Below are positions 48,576 to 59,413 of a stretch of 64,000 bases of DNA, in pieces; within the stretch, counting starts at the first letter, position 1, and every line of letters starts with the position of its first letter. A model generated the notes under the pieces. It was not told the DNA's origin and did no database searches. It was given only the letters and a program-made list of their open reading frames with translations. A program made the translations under genes and the position numbers. Origin of the DNA: Ceratothoa steindachneri (lineage: Eukaryota > Arthropoda > Malacostraca > Isopoda > Cymothoidae); contig OZ018326.1 in assembly GCA_963969495.1 (NCBI GenBank), positions 150,751,806 through 150,815,805 of the forward strand, in the 5' to 3' direction.

Positions 48576-49163
48576 CGCATTGACGCAACTGGTCTTGTTC
48601 CCTCTTCCTTCAAACATGTCCACATCCGTCCGATTCTTAAAAAGCCTCAACTGAACCCCACTGACCCTTCTAATTATCGCCCGATTTCGCAACTTCCTTT
48701 CTTCTCTAAGGTTCTGGAGAGAGTGGTTGTTTCAGGAATCAACAGTCACATGGTGGCCTGTAACATTGATGAAACCTATAAATCTGGTTTCAAGTCAGGT
48801 CACTCCACAGAAACCGCCCTTCTCAATGTGTTCGATTGATTACGAAAGCCGAGGACATGGGTTGTGCCTTCATCCTCGTTCTACTCCACCTCTCCTCTGT
48901 CTTCAATACTATTGACCATACCGTCCTACTTGATCGTCTACACTCTTTCCTCGGCATATCAGGCACCGTGCTTGACTGGTTCTGCTCTTACTTCTCGTCA
49001 CGTACCCTTCCGTTGTGATGGACGACGTTTCATCCGACTGAACCCCCATTCGCTTTGAAGTGCCACAAGGCTCTGTCCTTGTTCCTCTACTATTTCGTAT
49101 CTACCTTCTCCCTCTTAGTACCCTTCTCCGTATTCTCGGTGTATCCTTACACATCTATGCTGA
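48576..49163 (+). pseudogene. L2-like LINE, left part (reverse transcriptase N-terminal half)
   Basis: Plus-strand blocks of a non-LTR reverse transcriptase: FKHVHIRPILKKPQ, NYRPISQLPFFSKVLERVV, SGFKSGHSTETALLNVFD, then in shifted frames FNTIDHTVLLDRLHSFLGIS, EVPQGSVLVPLLF and LHIYAD. It stops at 49163, inside the catalytic YADD motif, where the Gypsy LTR begins. The missing end resumes at 56727. The 5' end is truncated within the Tc1 element at about 48575. L2 assignment rests on overall resemblance to L2/CR1-group proteins. Confidence 0.8.
49159..49163. other. 5-bp target duplication, left (GCTGA)
   Basis: GCTGA precedes the 5' LTR and GGTGA follows the 3' LTR (56727-56731). One base has changed since insertion. 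Confidence 0.65.
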
Positions 49164-50256
49164 TGTAAGGGTATGAAACGTGCAAACTCACATGCCGCCA
49201 AACAATCGTGAGAACGAAAGAAATTTTTCGTTTGAGTTGACCTTCGTCCCCTCCCTCTCTCCCCCCACACTTCCCCCAACTGGCGACAGGAAGTCGGACG
49301 AAAAGAACGCCTATCTCCCAAAGAAGCTTAAATCTTATTTGCTTTCTTTATGATAGCATGGAGATTGTCCAGAAGGCGCTGCGATAAGCAAATTGTCGGG
49401 AATGGAATCTCTCTCTCGATTTCCCACAATCCTCGGTATAAATAATATCGCCGTCCATCTCTCTAGAGCAGTGTCCCAAACCAACTCGCGTACCCTTCAC
49501 GTTGAAGGAGAGTCGTTTCCGTAACGTATCGACTACCAACGCGCCGTCGAGTCAACTTGGTCACTGTCTCAAAATTGTTCTTGGAAGTAAATCCCGCCCC
49601 GCAGAGTCTGTGACTAGAAGAGTACGCTCTGTTGCTCAACGTAACTTGAGTAAGAAAAGGAACATCCAAATAGTTACTGGAAGTTACTATTTGTTAGTGT
49701 CACATCCAGTTAGGAGTGAACTAACCGGAACTGCAGCCAGCAGCCCCGAACCCGTCGTCTTATCCCCCTCTCCCCGAGAACTCGTGTTAACGCCACCCGA
49801 ACCACCCCGTCTACCCCTGAGTAGTCGTCTCTCCAATCTATCACAATTTATGGTAATCTGTAAACCCAGTGTCCCTCTATTCTTAAATTACCTATTCAAT
49901 TAACCGTGATTGATACTCCCATTAAGTCAGTATAAATCTAGACGCTTAACGTCAGTGTTTAATATTTAATCCTTAATTTTGCCTGTTACCTATTGCTAAT
50001 TATTATATTTGTGTAAAGTAAAGTTTATTTTTCGTACGTGCGTTTATTTGTGGCTCCTTCCTTTTGACGTACCGTTGGCAAGACTTTAATTAAGAATCCC
50101 TCCGGCTAATTTATTCAACCTGTATTTTGCACTCTTAGAATTCAACAATCACAAACATCCCCCCAGTAACAAGTGGGACTTTTATAGTGAGAATCCTGGC
50201 TATGGCACAACACGCCTCTAACCAGCTTTCGCACGTTCAGTAGGAATTAAAGCCTA

Positions 50257-50332
<76 letters not shown>

Positions 50333-50439
50333 AGGAGGATTGAGTCATAGGGTCAATACCACCGACTTAAACAAAAGCGGTGTGTCCAGATCAAGGACTA
50401 GAATAATTATTGGACCAGACTATGAGCAATTCTACGACA
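49164..50439 (+). repeat. 5' LTR of Gypsy element 2
   Basis: About 1276 bp, from TGTAAGGGTATG to TTCTACGACA. Highly similar to the 3' LTR throughout, with substitutions and a few indels. Contains an AATAAA-like region near 50020 and a long TA array (50259-50331). Confidence 0.92.
50259..50331. repeat. (TA)n array inside the 5' LTR
   Basis: TA array at the same relative position as 56533-56616 in the 3' LTR but shorter. Since LTRs are identical at insertion, the lengths have drifted since. Confidence 0.95.
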
Positions 50440-50756
50440 TATATAAAAGTGGTGTCAGCTTTAAGGATTTAAATTTTTGAGTAAGCGAACTCATATAGCC
50501 TAAAACTTGCTAACGTCCAAAAAAGCACAAATAAACTAACGTAAATTTTAATAAGTAGAGTCAATTCCCCGAATGAATATAAATAATAACCATTAATAAC
50601 CCTTTCCAGATAGCAAAAACAAAGCTAAGGAAAATATTCATTATTTTTGGGGTTAATTATTAGATTGTATCGGTTAGGAACAATCGCAGCTTCTAATTCT
50701 CTTACCAGGTGCGTAAGTTCTTTTGTGAGTCACCAGTTGCGTCAGCAAGAGCAGCA

Positions 50757-51818
50757 ATGGCTTCACAATCGTTAGAAGTTTTCGTCAAGCAAGGAAAAGC
50801 TCTCGGTCTCACAGGACAGGAACTAAAAGAATTCGTCCAAAGCGAACAGCGAGAGGAAAGAACACGTGAAATGGAAGAAAGAAAAGAAGAATTGGAAGAA
50901 AGGAGAAGAAAAGAAGAATTTGAAGAAAGAGAAAGGATTCGAAAACATGAAAGGGAATTAAGCAGAGACCAAGTTGAAGTCAGTTCTGTTGGATCCCGTG
51001 ATCATCAACCCAAGGCCCCCGCTATGAAACTTCCCCAATATAAGGACGAAGAAGATTTATGCTCATACTTAACACATTTTGAAAAAATCTTCGAGGTAAA
51101 CGGATGGGCCCTAGAATCCGAAGGAGTGAGTAGATTGCTCCCGTTACTCAGTCCGCGTTTAAGAAATATTTTCATCTCGTTACCACACGAAGCTACAATA
51201 GACTATAGCACCTTGAAGGCCGAATTGCTATCCGCCTTCAACTTGAACCCTCAGTTCTACTGCGCTAAGTTTAGATCGGCTAAAATTCAGCCCGGGCAAA
51301 CTTACCGACATTTTGGATATATCCTGAAGCGAAACCTCCTGTTCTGGTTAGAATCCTCCAAAGTTCAATCGGAGTATAAGGCCCTGATTGAATTTATGTT
51401 AAAAGACCAGCTATTATCCACCCTCCCCCAGGAGATCCGAGCCTTCGTGCAAGACCGCCGAGCATCTACCTTTCAAGAATGCTTCGAGGAAGCTGATCTC
51501 CATGCGACAAATCATCGCCTATACCCACAGGATACCTGGAAAAATAGTCCCTTGTCCCAGAAGAATAAATTTAGTCAATGGAAGTCCCAACAAAGGAAAC
51601 CCCCTCCATTGATAAAGACCACAGCCCCGTTCAGGCCAAAGAATAAGCCTTTTGTAGCCCACGAAGACCGAAAACCCCCAGTCTTCAATACCCCCTTCAA
51701 TAACCAGCATCAGAATAAGCAGGTTATATGCTACTTCTGCGGTTCCCCTTGCCATTATAAGTCCCAATGTGTACAGAATTCCAGCCTACGTCCCACCCAG
51801 AGCCAACAAGTCCACTAA
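50757..51818 (+). CDS. Gag protein of Gypsy element 2, SCAN-related capsid and zinc knuckle
   Basis: Structural protein of the retrotransposon particle. I choose the ATG at 50757 (MASQSLEVFVKQ). The frame is open further upstream, but only with a GTG. Residues ~10-85 are a highly charged Arg/Glu coiled coil. Residues ~95-270 are the capsid-like region, starting PAMKLPQYKDEEDLCSYLTH, whose C-terminal part (FMLKDQLLSTLPQEIRAFVQ) resembles the SCAN domain, consistent with the published origin of SCAN from Gmr1-like gag. A CX2CX4HX4C knuckle (CYFCGSPCHYKSQC) lies near the C-terminus. The frame is intact for 353 residues. Protease follows in the same frame after two stops. Confidence 0.88.
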   Translation: MASQSLEVFVKQGKALGLTGQELKEFVQSEQREERTREMEERKEELEERRRKEEFEERERIRKHERELSRDQVEVSSVGSRDHQPKAPAMKLPQYKDEEDLCSYLTHFEKIFEVNGWALESEGVSRLLPLLSPRLRNIFISLPHEATIDYSTLKAELLSAFNLNPQFYCAKFRSAKIQPGQTYRHFGYILKRNLLFWLESSKVQSEYKALIEFMLKDQLLSTLPQEIRAFVQDRRASTFQECFEEADLHATNHRLYPQDTWKNSPLSQKNKFSQWKSQQRKPPPLIKTTAPFRPKNKPFVAHEDRKPPVFNTPFNNQHQNKQVICYFCGSPCHYKSQCVQNSSLRPTQSQQVH

Positions 51819-51896
51819 GTAACTGCTACCCTTCCCCCGGAACAGCCGGCCGCGCTTAGGTCATCCCCCTCGTCTCCATCCCCATAGGAATTTCAA

Positions 51897-52361
51897 GTGA
51901 ACTTCTTGTTCAACAAGAGTACTTCCGGAGGACTAAATTTCGAAACCGGCTCGATCAATGGCTGTAAAGTGTCCACCCTCATCAGAGACACAGGGTGCAC
52001 ATGCATTGTGGTGTCGGACAAATTGCTCCCCCTTGTCGACCCCCAACATAAGAAGTACGCAATTGTACACGACTTCTTGGGTAGAGAAAATAAATTCCCG
52101 GTAATCCGCTGCCATGTACAGTGTAAATATTTCACTGGTTGGGCCAACGTAGTGGCAGCCCCCATCAAATTTTGCTCGGTACTCATTGGCCAGAGCGCAT
52201 TACTCTTCCCAAGTGAAGTGACTCAAGCTGTCGTCACTCGAGCGCAAGCTAGCCGCGAGGCCTCTCCCCCAACACGCCTTTTCACCCCAGAGGCTCCTTT
52301 AGAGGTCCCAACGAGTAATGCACAATTCCTCAGAGCTCAGCAGAGCTGCCCTTTACCTTAA
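51897..52361 (+). pseudogene. Aspartic protease region of Gypsy element 2
   Basis: Same frame as gag, separated by TAA at 51816 and TAG at 51885. LIRDTGCTCIVVSD near 51985 holds the active-site DTG. VLIGQSALLF is the expected second-lobe strand. The frame ends with TAA at 52359. Processing of the gag-pol polyprotein is the family role. Confidence 0.75.
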
Positions 52362-52394
52362 GTCCTCTGGGAAAAGGATCAAAAGAACGAAGAG

Positions 52395-53535
52395 GTGACC
52401 GTTCGAGGGAACCGTCCCATAAGGTACATCATTAACGACTCCCTTCTGTTTCGCACCTCGCGAGATGAGTCGGACCCACCTTCCAAGGTAATTTGTATTC
52501 CGCGCACACATGTAGACCAAATCCTGCGAGTAGCACATGAAAGTCCCATGGCCGGTCATTTCGGTCATAACAAGACTTCTCAGCGAGTATTTAAATACTT
52601 TTTTTGGCCCGGTGTAGCCAAAGATATTGCAGAATTCTGCAAAAACGTGCGACTCGTGCCAGAAAACCACTGCAAAAGGTCGAATAGCCCCAGCTCCCCT
52701 GCAAAGAACCCAGTCATTTCGGAGCCCTTCTCGAGAGTCGCCATCGACCTCATCGGATGAATCCACTTCCTACCCTGAAGGTCATACGTATGTACTAACT
52801 CTGATAGACTGCGCTACCAGATTCCCAGACGCTATCGCTCTGAAAAGGATCGATAGTATCTCTTGCTCTGAAGTCCTTATTTCGATTTTTTCTAGAGTAG
52901 GATTGCCCAAAGAAATCTTGTCAGATAGAGGCCGCCAGTTTACCTCTGAGTTCATGGAACACGTGAACACCCTGCTCCAAATCAAACCTATTTTTACCAC
53001 CCCCTTCCATCTGAGCGTGAACGGCATGTGCTAAAAGTTCAATGCGACCTTGAAAAGCGTCCTTAAGAAGCTTTGCATGGAACAACCCCAAGAATGGCAC
53101 CGATATTTGCCAGTTGCGTTATTCGCATGCCGCGAAATTCCCCATAGGACCATCGGATTTTCCCCATTTGAGCTCCTGTACGGGAGAAACGTGCGGGGGC
53201 CCCTCAGTATTTTGAAAGAGTTATGGACAAATTCCCGTTTGTGTCCAGAATTAAGGAACACTTATTTCTTCGTCTTCGAACTAAGGGAAAGATTAAAAAG
53301 GTGTTCTGACATAGCAGTCAGAAATTCCAAAATTAATATGGAAAAGTATCGGACATACTTTGATCTAAAGGCTAAACACAAAAAACTGAAGCCCGGAGAT
53401 GAAGTTCTACTCTTATCCCCTCGGATTCCCATAAACTTCTCTCCCAATGGAAAAGCCCTTACCCCGTTCATAAAACCCACGGATCGGTCGATTACGTTCT
53501 GCAGACACCTGCAGGTGATAAGTTATATCACATAA
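52395..53535 (+). pseudogene. Integrase of Gypsy element 2, several breaks
   Basis: H2C2 finger: HVDQILRVAHESPMAGHFGH, then FFWPGVAKDIAEFCKN; the CDSC half is one frame away (52640-52660). Core: VAIDLIG (first Asp, ~52740), THYV-type strand TYVLTLIDCATRFPDAI, then VGLPKEILSDRGRQFTS (second Asp, ~52920). The codon at the catalytic-Glu position is a TAA stop (53032-53034). After it come FNATLKSVLKK, FSPFELLYGRNVRGPLSI and a C-terminal LKPGDEVLLLS. The segment lies upstream of the polymerase, so integrase is translated before reverse transcriptase in the ancestral polyprotein. Frame changes occur near 52640, 52760 and beyond. Confidence 0.88.
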
Positions 53536-53729
53536 ACATGCTAAAAAATTATCATAGACGGGCCTGTATAAACAATATAGTCGCCTTCGACGAAGAAAGG
53601 GTAATTGACGCCGTCCACCCAAACAACCCCCTAAAAATTGTTAATTTGATTTGCGTGGACTCAAGCGAAGATTGTCCCCTCCCCGTCCTCCCGTCCAAAC
53701 TGCCCCCCCATAAAAGAACCTTTCCCCTA

Positions 53730-55139
53730 GTTGGATGCTAACTCCGACCTCACCCCTGCCCAAAGGAAGAAAATGATAGCGCTTTTGGAAGAATTTAGTG
53801 ACGTCATCTCCGAGTCCCCAGGATGCTCGACTCAGTTCGAACATGATATCACCCTCACTACGCTCGACCTGTGCGATGTAAGCTCTATCCCGTACCGGTG
53901 CACCTAAAAGACGCTTTCAATGAAGATGTCGACAATCTTTTGCAATTAGGGTTTATCGAGCCATCTACGTCCGACTACTGTTCCCCAATAGTCATGGTCC
54001 GCAAGCCAGACTAGTCCTGTAGGATGTGCGTCGATTTTCGGAAGTTAAACACCGTCACCGTGTTCGACGCCGAGCCTCTCCCCCTAATCGACCAAAATTT
54101 ACATCTCTTCGAAGGAGCCGCCTACATCACTGAGATAGACCTATGTAAGGCCTATTATCAAATCCCCCTAAAGGCATCAGCGAGGAAACTAACAGCCTTT
54201 CCTACAGAGAAAGGTGTAATGGAATTCATTCGTCTTCCTTTTGGCCTAGTCACTGCCTGCAGTAGCTACAACCGCATAATGCGCCGTGTAATAGACGGTT
54301 TAAAAAACGTTTCTTTTTTTTTTGATAACGTGTATGTGGCTACACATTCATGGAACGACCATATCTTGTCCCTCCGGCAGCTTTTAGAACGCTTAAAGCA
54401 TCATGGCTTAACTATTAAACCCTCAAGATGCCATTTTTCTTATAAATCCATAGAATACCTTGGATTTAAAATAGGCGAAACTCATCTGGACCCACAGAAA
54501 GAGAAGGTAAAGGCTATTGTAAATATGCCCCTACCGCGCACCAAGAAGCAATTACGGTCATTCCTCGGTGCTGCGTCATTTTACCGCCGCTTCGTACCCC
54601 AATTCGCTTCTGTAGCAGCTCCCCTAAACGATCTGCTAAAAAAGAAACTCCCGGACCCCCTCCAGTGGAACCCCGACGCCTAAGCGCACTTTGAAGAACT
54701 CAAAAAGAAGCTAGTCTCTGCCCCAATCTTAAAATTGCCGAACCCACACAAGAAATTTGGCGTAAGGACAGATGCCTCCCAACTGGGTATTGGCTGCGTA
54801 TTACTCCAATACGATGAGGACCAAGAACCCGCTTCTATAAGCTATGCGAGTCACCGACTGACGGCTCGCGAAAGGGCATACGCTACGGTAGAATTAGAAG
54901 CTATAGCGATTGTTTTTGGGATTACAAAATTTGGGATGTATCTGGTAGGTCGTCCATTCCTCATAGAGACTGATCATAGACCGTTAGCCTACTTAAAAAC
55001 TTGTAAAAACCGAAAGGGCAGGCTAATGCGCTGGTCATTATTGCTAGCGAAGTACCGTTATGAAATCAGGTATCTAAAAGGGTCTGACAATGTACTCGCA
55101 GATAGCCTTTTGAGAAACCCAATTTTAGACAGCGATTGA
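53730..55139 (+). pseudogene. Reverse transcriptase and RNase H of Gypsy element 2
   Basis: The region starts with LTPAQRKKMIALLEEFSDVI, then LLQLGFIEPSTSDYCSPIVM, a TAG at ~54012, MCVDFRKLNTVTVF, AYITEIDLCKAYYQIPLKAS (catalytic Asp), IRLPFGLVTACSSYNRIM, FFFDNVYVATHSW (motif C is FDN), KPSRCHFSYKSIEYLGFKI and QLRSFLGAASFYRRFVPQF. A TAA at ~54681 separates this from RNase H, which is otherwise complete: RTDASQLGIGCVL, TVELEAIAIVFG, ETDHRPLAYLKT and DNVLADSLL. Both Gypsy copies in the window share the FDN motif, so it is a family trait, not a private mutation. Confidence 0.9.
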
Positions 55140-55426
55140 TAATAAATTATTTATTTTTTTGTGTGTATCTCTTTGTATTAATAATTATTTCTTGCCTATA
55201 CTTCGTATGTGTTTTGTTTTGTTTTGTATATGTAAATTATAGAAACTGACGTAGCAGTAGTATTTTGTAGGCATTAGACACTAAGGTAAATTCCTAATGG
55301 TTTTGATAAAATTACCGACTCAATTGTTCGAGTCGAGGAAGATAATAACAAATTCCCCCGGTAAAGTTAATTTTCACATTATTCCTTATTTCATGGCAGA
55401 ATAATGTTCCTCGAAATAGGTAGGCG
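55140..55426 (+). other. 3' untranslated region of Gypsy element 2
   Basis: Non-coding stretch between the RNase H stop and the 3' LTR. The polypurine tract is not clear here (AGGTAGGCG directly before the LTR). Confidence 0.5.
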
Positions 55427-56529
55427 TGTGAGGGTATGGAACATACATACTCACATGCTGCCAGACAATCGTGGGAAAGAAAGAAATTTGTCATTTGAGT
55501 TGACCTTCGTCTCCTCCCTCTCCCCCCCCATCCTTCCCACAACTGGCGACAGGAAGTCGGACGAAAAGAACGCCTATCTCCCAAAGAAGCTTAAATCTTA
55601 TTTGCATTCTTTATGATAGCATGGAGATTGTCCAGAAGGCGCTGCGATAAGCAAATTGTCGGGAATGGAATCTCTCTCTCGATTTCCCACAATCCTCGGT
55701 ATAAATAATATCGCCGTCCATCTCTCTAGAGCAGTGTCCCAAACGAACTCGCGTACCCCTCACGTTGAACGAGAGTCGTTTCCGTAACGTATCGACTACC
55801 AACGAACGCGCCGTCGAGTCAACTTGGTCGCTGTCTCAAAATTGTTCTTGGAAGTAAATGCCGCCCCGCAGAGTCTGTGACTAGAAGAGTACGCTCTGTT
55901 GCTCAACGTAACTTGAGTAAGAAAAGGAACATCCAAATAGTTACTGGAAGTTACTATTTGTTAGTGTCACATCCAGTTAGGAGTGAACTAACTGGAACTG
56001 CAGACAGCAGCCCCGAACCCGTCGTCTTATCCCCCCTCTCCCCGAGAACTCGTGTTAACGCCACCCGAACCACCCCGTCTGGACCTGAGTAGTCGTCTCT
56101 CCAATCCATCACAATTCATGGTAATCTGTAAATACATTCTCCCTCTATTCTTAAATTACCTATTCAATTAATCGTGATTGATACTCCCATTGAATTATTA
56201 TAAATCTAGACGCTTAACGTCAGTGTTTAATATTTAATCCTTAATTTTTCCTGTTAACTATTGCTAATTATTATATTTGTGTAAAATAAAGTTTATTTTG
56301 TGTACGTGTGTTTATTTGTGGCTCCTTTCTTTTGACGTACCCTTGGCAAGACTTTAATTAAGAATCCTTTCGGCTAATTTATTCAACCTGTATTTTGCAC
56401 TCTTAGAATTCAACAATCACAAACATCCCCCCAGTAACAAGTGGGACTTTTATAGTGAGAATCCTGGCTATGGCACAACACGCCTCTAACCAGCTTTCGC
56501 AAGCTCAGTAGGAATTAAATCCTACCTAT

Positions 56530-56619
<90 letters not shown>

Positions 56620-56726
56620 CGTAGGATTGAGTCATAGGGTCAATACCACCGACTTAAACAAAAGCGGTGTGTCCAGATCAAGGACTAGAAAAATTATTGG
56701 ACAAGACTATGAGCAATTCTACTACA
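55427..56726 (+). repeat. 3' LTR of Gypsy element 2
   Basis: About 1300 bp, from TGTGAGGGTATGG to TTCTACTACA. The longer TA array (56533-56616) explains most of the extra length over the 5' LTR. Confidence 0.92.
56533..56616. repeat. (TA)n array inside the 3' LTR
   Basis: Counterpart of the 5' LTR array, preceded by TATATCA. Confidence 0.95.
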
Positions 56727-57685
56727 GGTGATGACACTCAAATTTTCATTTCCTCATCCCCCACTTCTCTTGCCTACTCTATCACTGACCTCCTGGCTGC
56801 CTACTCCTCCATTTCTGACTGGCTCTCTACTAACTTCCTCAGGCTTAATCACTCCAAAACTGAGGTCCTCCTCGTCGGCTCCCAGCTCTTGTCAAAAAAT
56901 CTAAATCTCTCTTTCCCTCGCTTACTCTGGGCCGTAATACTATCATTTTTTTCTGATTGCGTTTGGAATCTGGGTGTTGTTTTTGATGAGCATCTCTCCT
57001 TTAAGCCTCATATCCGCAATGTCAGCAAATCATCTCTATGTTTCCTTCGTAACTTCTCTCGCATTCGCTTTCACTTTGATCTCCAAAGCCTTGAGACTGC
57101 TGTTTATGCCTTCATCACCTCACGCCTTGACTACTGTAACTCTCTGCTTGTGAATCTGCCATCCTCCTCTCTCCACCCCCTGTAACTTGTACAGAACTAT
57201 GCCGCCCGGCTTCTCCTCCGTCGCCCTCGCTTCTCTCCCTCGAAACCCTTGCTGCATGAACTGCACTGGCTCCCTGTCAGATCCCGTACTCACTTCAAGA
57301 TACTTCTCTTCACATTTAAGGCCCTAAACAACAAGGCCCCGTCTTACCTCTCTTCTGCCTTCTCGCCACGCCATGTCCCTTAAGCCCTTCGGTCATCACA
57401 TGCACCTCTTTTGAATATTTCTCGTTCATCCCTCTGCTCAATGGGGGACTGCTCCTTCTCAATCTGCGCCCCTAAGTTGTGGAATGCTCTTTCTGCTGAA
57501 ATCAGGTCTTCTCACTCTCTTACCACATTTAAGCGTCTCCTGAAAACGCATATTTTCAGTATTGCCTTCTCCCCCTCTTGAATTTCCATTGAATTTCCAT
57601 TTTCATCTCAGCACAACGTGCGCTCTAGGAAGGCCTCAGGCCTTGAAGAGCGCATTACAGAAGACTTATTATTATTATTATTATA
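56727..57685 (+). pseudogene. L2-like LINE, right part (reverse transcriptase C-terminal half and tail)
   Basis: Resumes at GDDTQIFISSSPTSLAYSI and continues with SDWLSTNFLRLNHSKTEVLL, WNLGVVFDEHLSFKPHIRNV, FITSRLDYCNSLLVNLPSSS, a stop at 57181, then YAARLLLRRPRFSPSK, LHWLPVRSRTHFKILLFTFK and LWNALSAEIRSSHSLTTFKR. The 3' tail contains GAGCGCATTACAGAAG and ends in a (TTA)n run at about 57667-57684, typical for this LINE group. Together with 48576-49163 it forms one LINE split by the Gypsy element. Confidence 0.88.
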
Positions 57686-58100
57686 GTCCAGCTTCGATGA
57701 GAATGCGTCCAAGCTAGTTGAGGCGAGTTCTGCTGAAGGTTTAGCAATAGCTTGCAAGGGGTTTTACATTACTTCAGGCCCTGTGCAAGCAGTCTGAGAT
57801 GGACTTTTCTAACTTATGCCCTCTGTCCATTTAGGTTACAGATAGACTGAGGTTTTATTACGAACCCATATGCTCATTCGGCGCCTAGACCAGTGGTCAC
57901 ATATCTTGCTGACCCTGGGTTGTCCAGTATGAGGTCTAGCTTTAATGGTTCCACTTTCTCAGATCAACTTCCACACTTCTTCCACACCGAAATGTGATCC
58001 GCTGATTTCCGGGCGATTTTTCCACAGCTCAGAAGACCTTTATCATTCAGCGTGATTAACCGTCATCTTCCTCCTTGGGTATATTAGTGTTTCGCCATTA
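57686..58100 (-). pseudogene. Tc1 transposase fragment, N-terminal DNA-binding part
   Basis: Minus-strand reading gives RLITLNDKGLLSCGKIARKS (first helix-turn-helix, near 58060) and in a second frame ESGTIKARPHTGQPRVSKIC, the GRPR-type linker between the two DNA-binding subdomains of Tc1 transposases. Continues to about 57700 where the LINE tail begins. Its catalytic half is at 48340-48575. Confidence 0.75.
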
Positions 58101-58492
58101 TTATATCCTTACCAGATCCTGTTGACATCGAATGTCATATTATCATAATTAACAAATATGATGTGGTATTTGAAAATATTTTGACTGTTACAAACCACAT
58201 CTTAAATCATGATTTCATACATTTCAATTCCATCGCCATTTTAAATACTTCAATACAAGTTAGAAAGTGAATTGTAGGAGTATTTTTCTTTTCAGATGTA
58301 TCTTTCACATGCAGGCAAACCTACACAACCTGATTATAGACATACCCAACTCATAATAAAAATTCCAGGGTTTCGAAAACCTTGTTCTACAAATTTCACT
58401 CTGACCAAAAAAACCTGGAGGCCCTGAATATATAGAGCATTGGCCAACGAATTCCTGAAAGAATTTTTATGTCTATCAAATAATATGCTAGA

Positions 58493-58495
<3 letters not shown>
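58101..58495. other. No gene seen
   Basis: Probably includes the Tc1 5' flank and inverted end, but I could not match it to the other side. Confidence 0.4.

Positions 58496-58570
<75 letters not shown>
58496..58570. repeat. (TA)n microsatellite
   Basis: About 37 TA units. Confidence 0.95.
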
Positions 58571-58579
<9 letters not shown>

Positions 58580-59413
58580 GACAAAGAGATACAGTAACGT
58601 ACACGTACATTCAGAAAAGAAACAACAGTATTTTTGTCCAATCTTTTGCGAAACCAGGTTTCGAGGGAGACATCCGTGGTCGTCAGTCGCTGACAAACGA
58701 ATGAATACAGAAAGATGCTTAAACTAAGGAAACACAAATTTAAAGTAAGAATTTAATCAAAGGGGTGGTGCGAGAGGACGTTTTGAACGAAGATCGGATG
58801 AATCTTTTACTTATCCCTCCTCAAAGCTTGACGTGTTTTAAAGAGCGCTCTCCCAATCTTATTTAATTCAGAAGTGATCTACTCATAATTAGTGTTGTTT
58901 CTATTTGTTTCCATTTTTCATTTGTTCTTATCGTGTACCCATACTTTTGTTTAATTCCCCTTGTGACCTTATTTATCCCTCAGACTTAGTTATATACAGT
59001 TTTATTTTCCGAGTTTTGTGAAATTTTCAGTTCATTTTGGCTTCTTTATTCATCCTCCTGTCTACTGAAGAAAGCTAAGTTTTTGTTTTCCTTTTTATTA
59101 TTATTGTCATTATCATTAATATTATTTTTTGACTGATTCTTATTCACATATTCTATCTTTCAATTCAGTTATTTTCATACCGCTGTATTTTCTTATAATT
59201 GACTTCACCCAAGGGAGATCTTGAAACGCTACTTTGACAGTTTTATTGTCTTTATCCGGCTTTTCGAAATTAGCAGGAAGCTCGGGATTTAACACATCCT
59301 CTCTTTCTCCTCTCCCTTTAATCCACTTTATATATATATATATATACATATATTTATAAGTATATATATATATATATATTTGTATACAGTAATCTAATTC
59401 GCTCTTTGTTAAC
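58571..59413. other. Possible 5' leader of the downstream CR1 element
   Basis: No gene. Part of it should be the 5' untranslated region of the CR1 copy that starts coding at 59414, with a TA-rich tract at about 59329-59380. The 5' end of the element is not visible. Confidence 0.4.

Larger units (their letters stand above)
49164..56726 (+). mobile_element. Ty3/Gypsy retrotransposon 2, complete with two LTRs, Gmr1-like domain order
   Basis: LTRs at 49164-50439 and 55427-56726, TG at the start and CA at the end, flanked by a 5-bp duplication with one mismatch. Between them: gag, aspartic protease, integrase, reverse transcriptase and RNase H, in that order. Integrase before polymerase, as in Ty1/Copia, is the described hallmark of Gmr1-like Gypsy elements. 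The internal coding frame is broken by stops and frameshifts, so the copy cannot move by itself. It interrupts the YADD codons of an L2-like LINE. Confidence 0.93.

Noticed and set aside
50701..50720. Splice-donor-like CAGGTGCGTAAG before gag
   Set aside because: No matching acceptor could be identified; gag reads from its own ATG at 50757.
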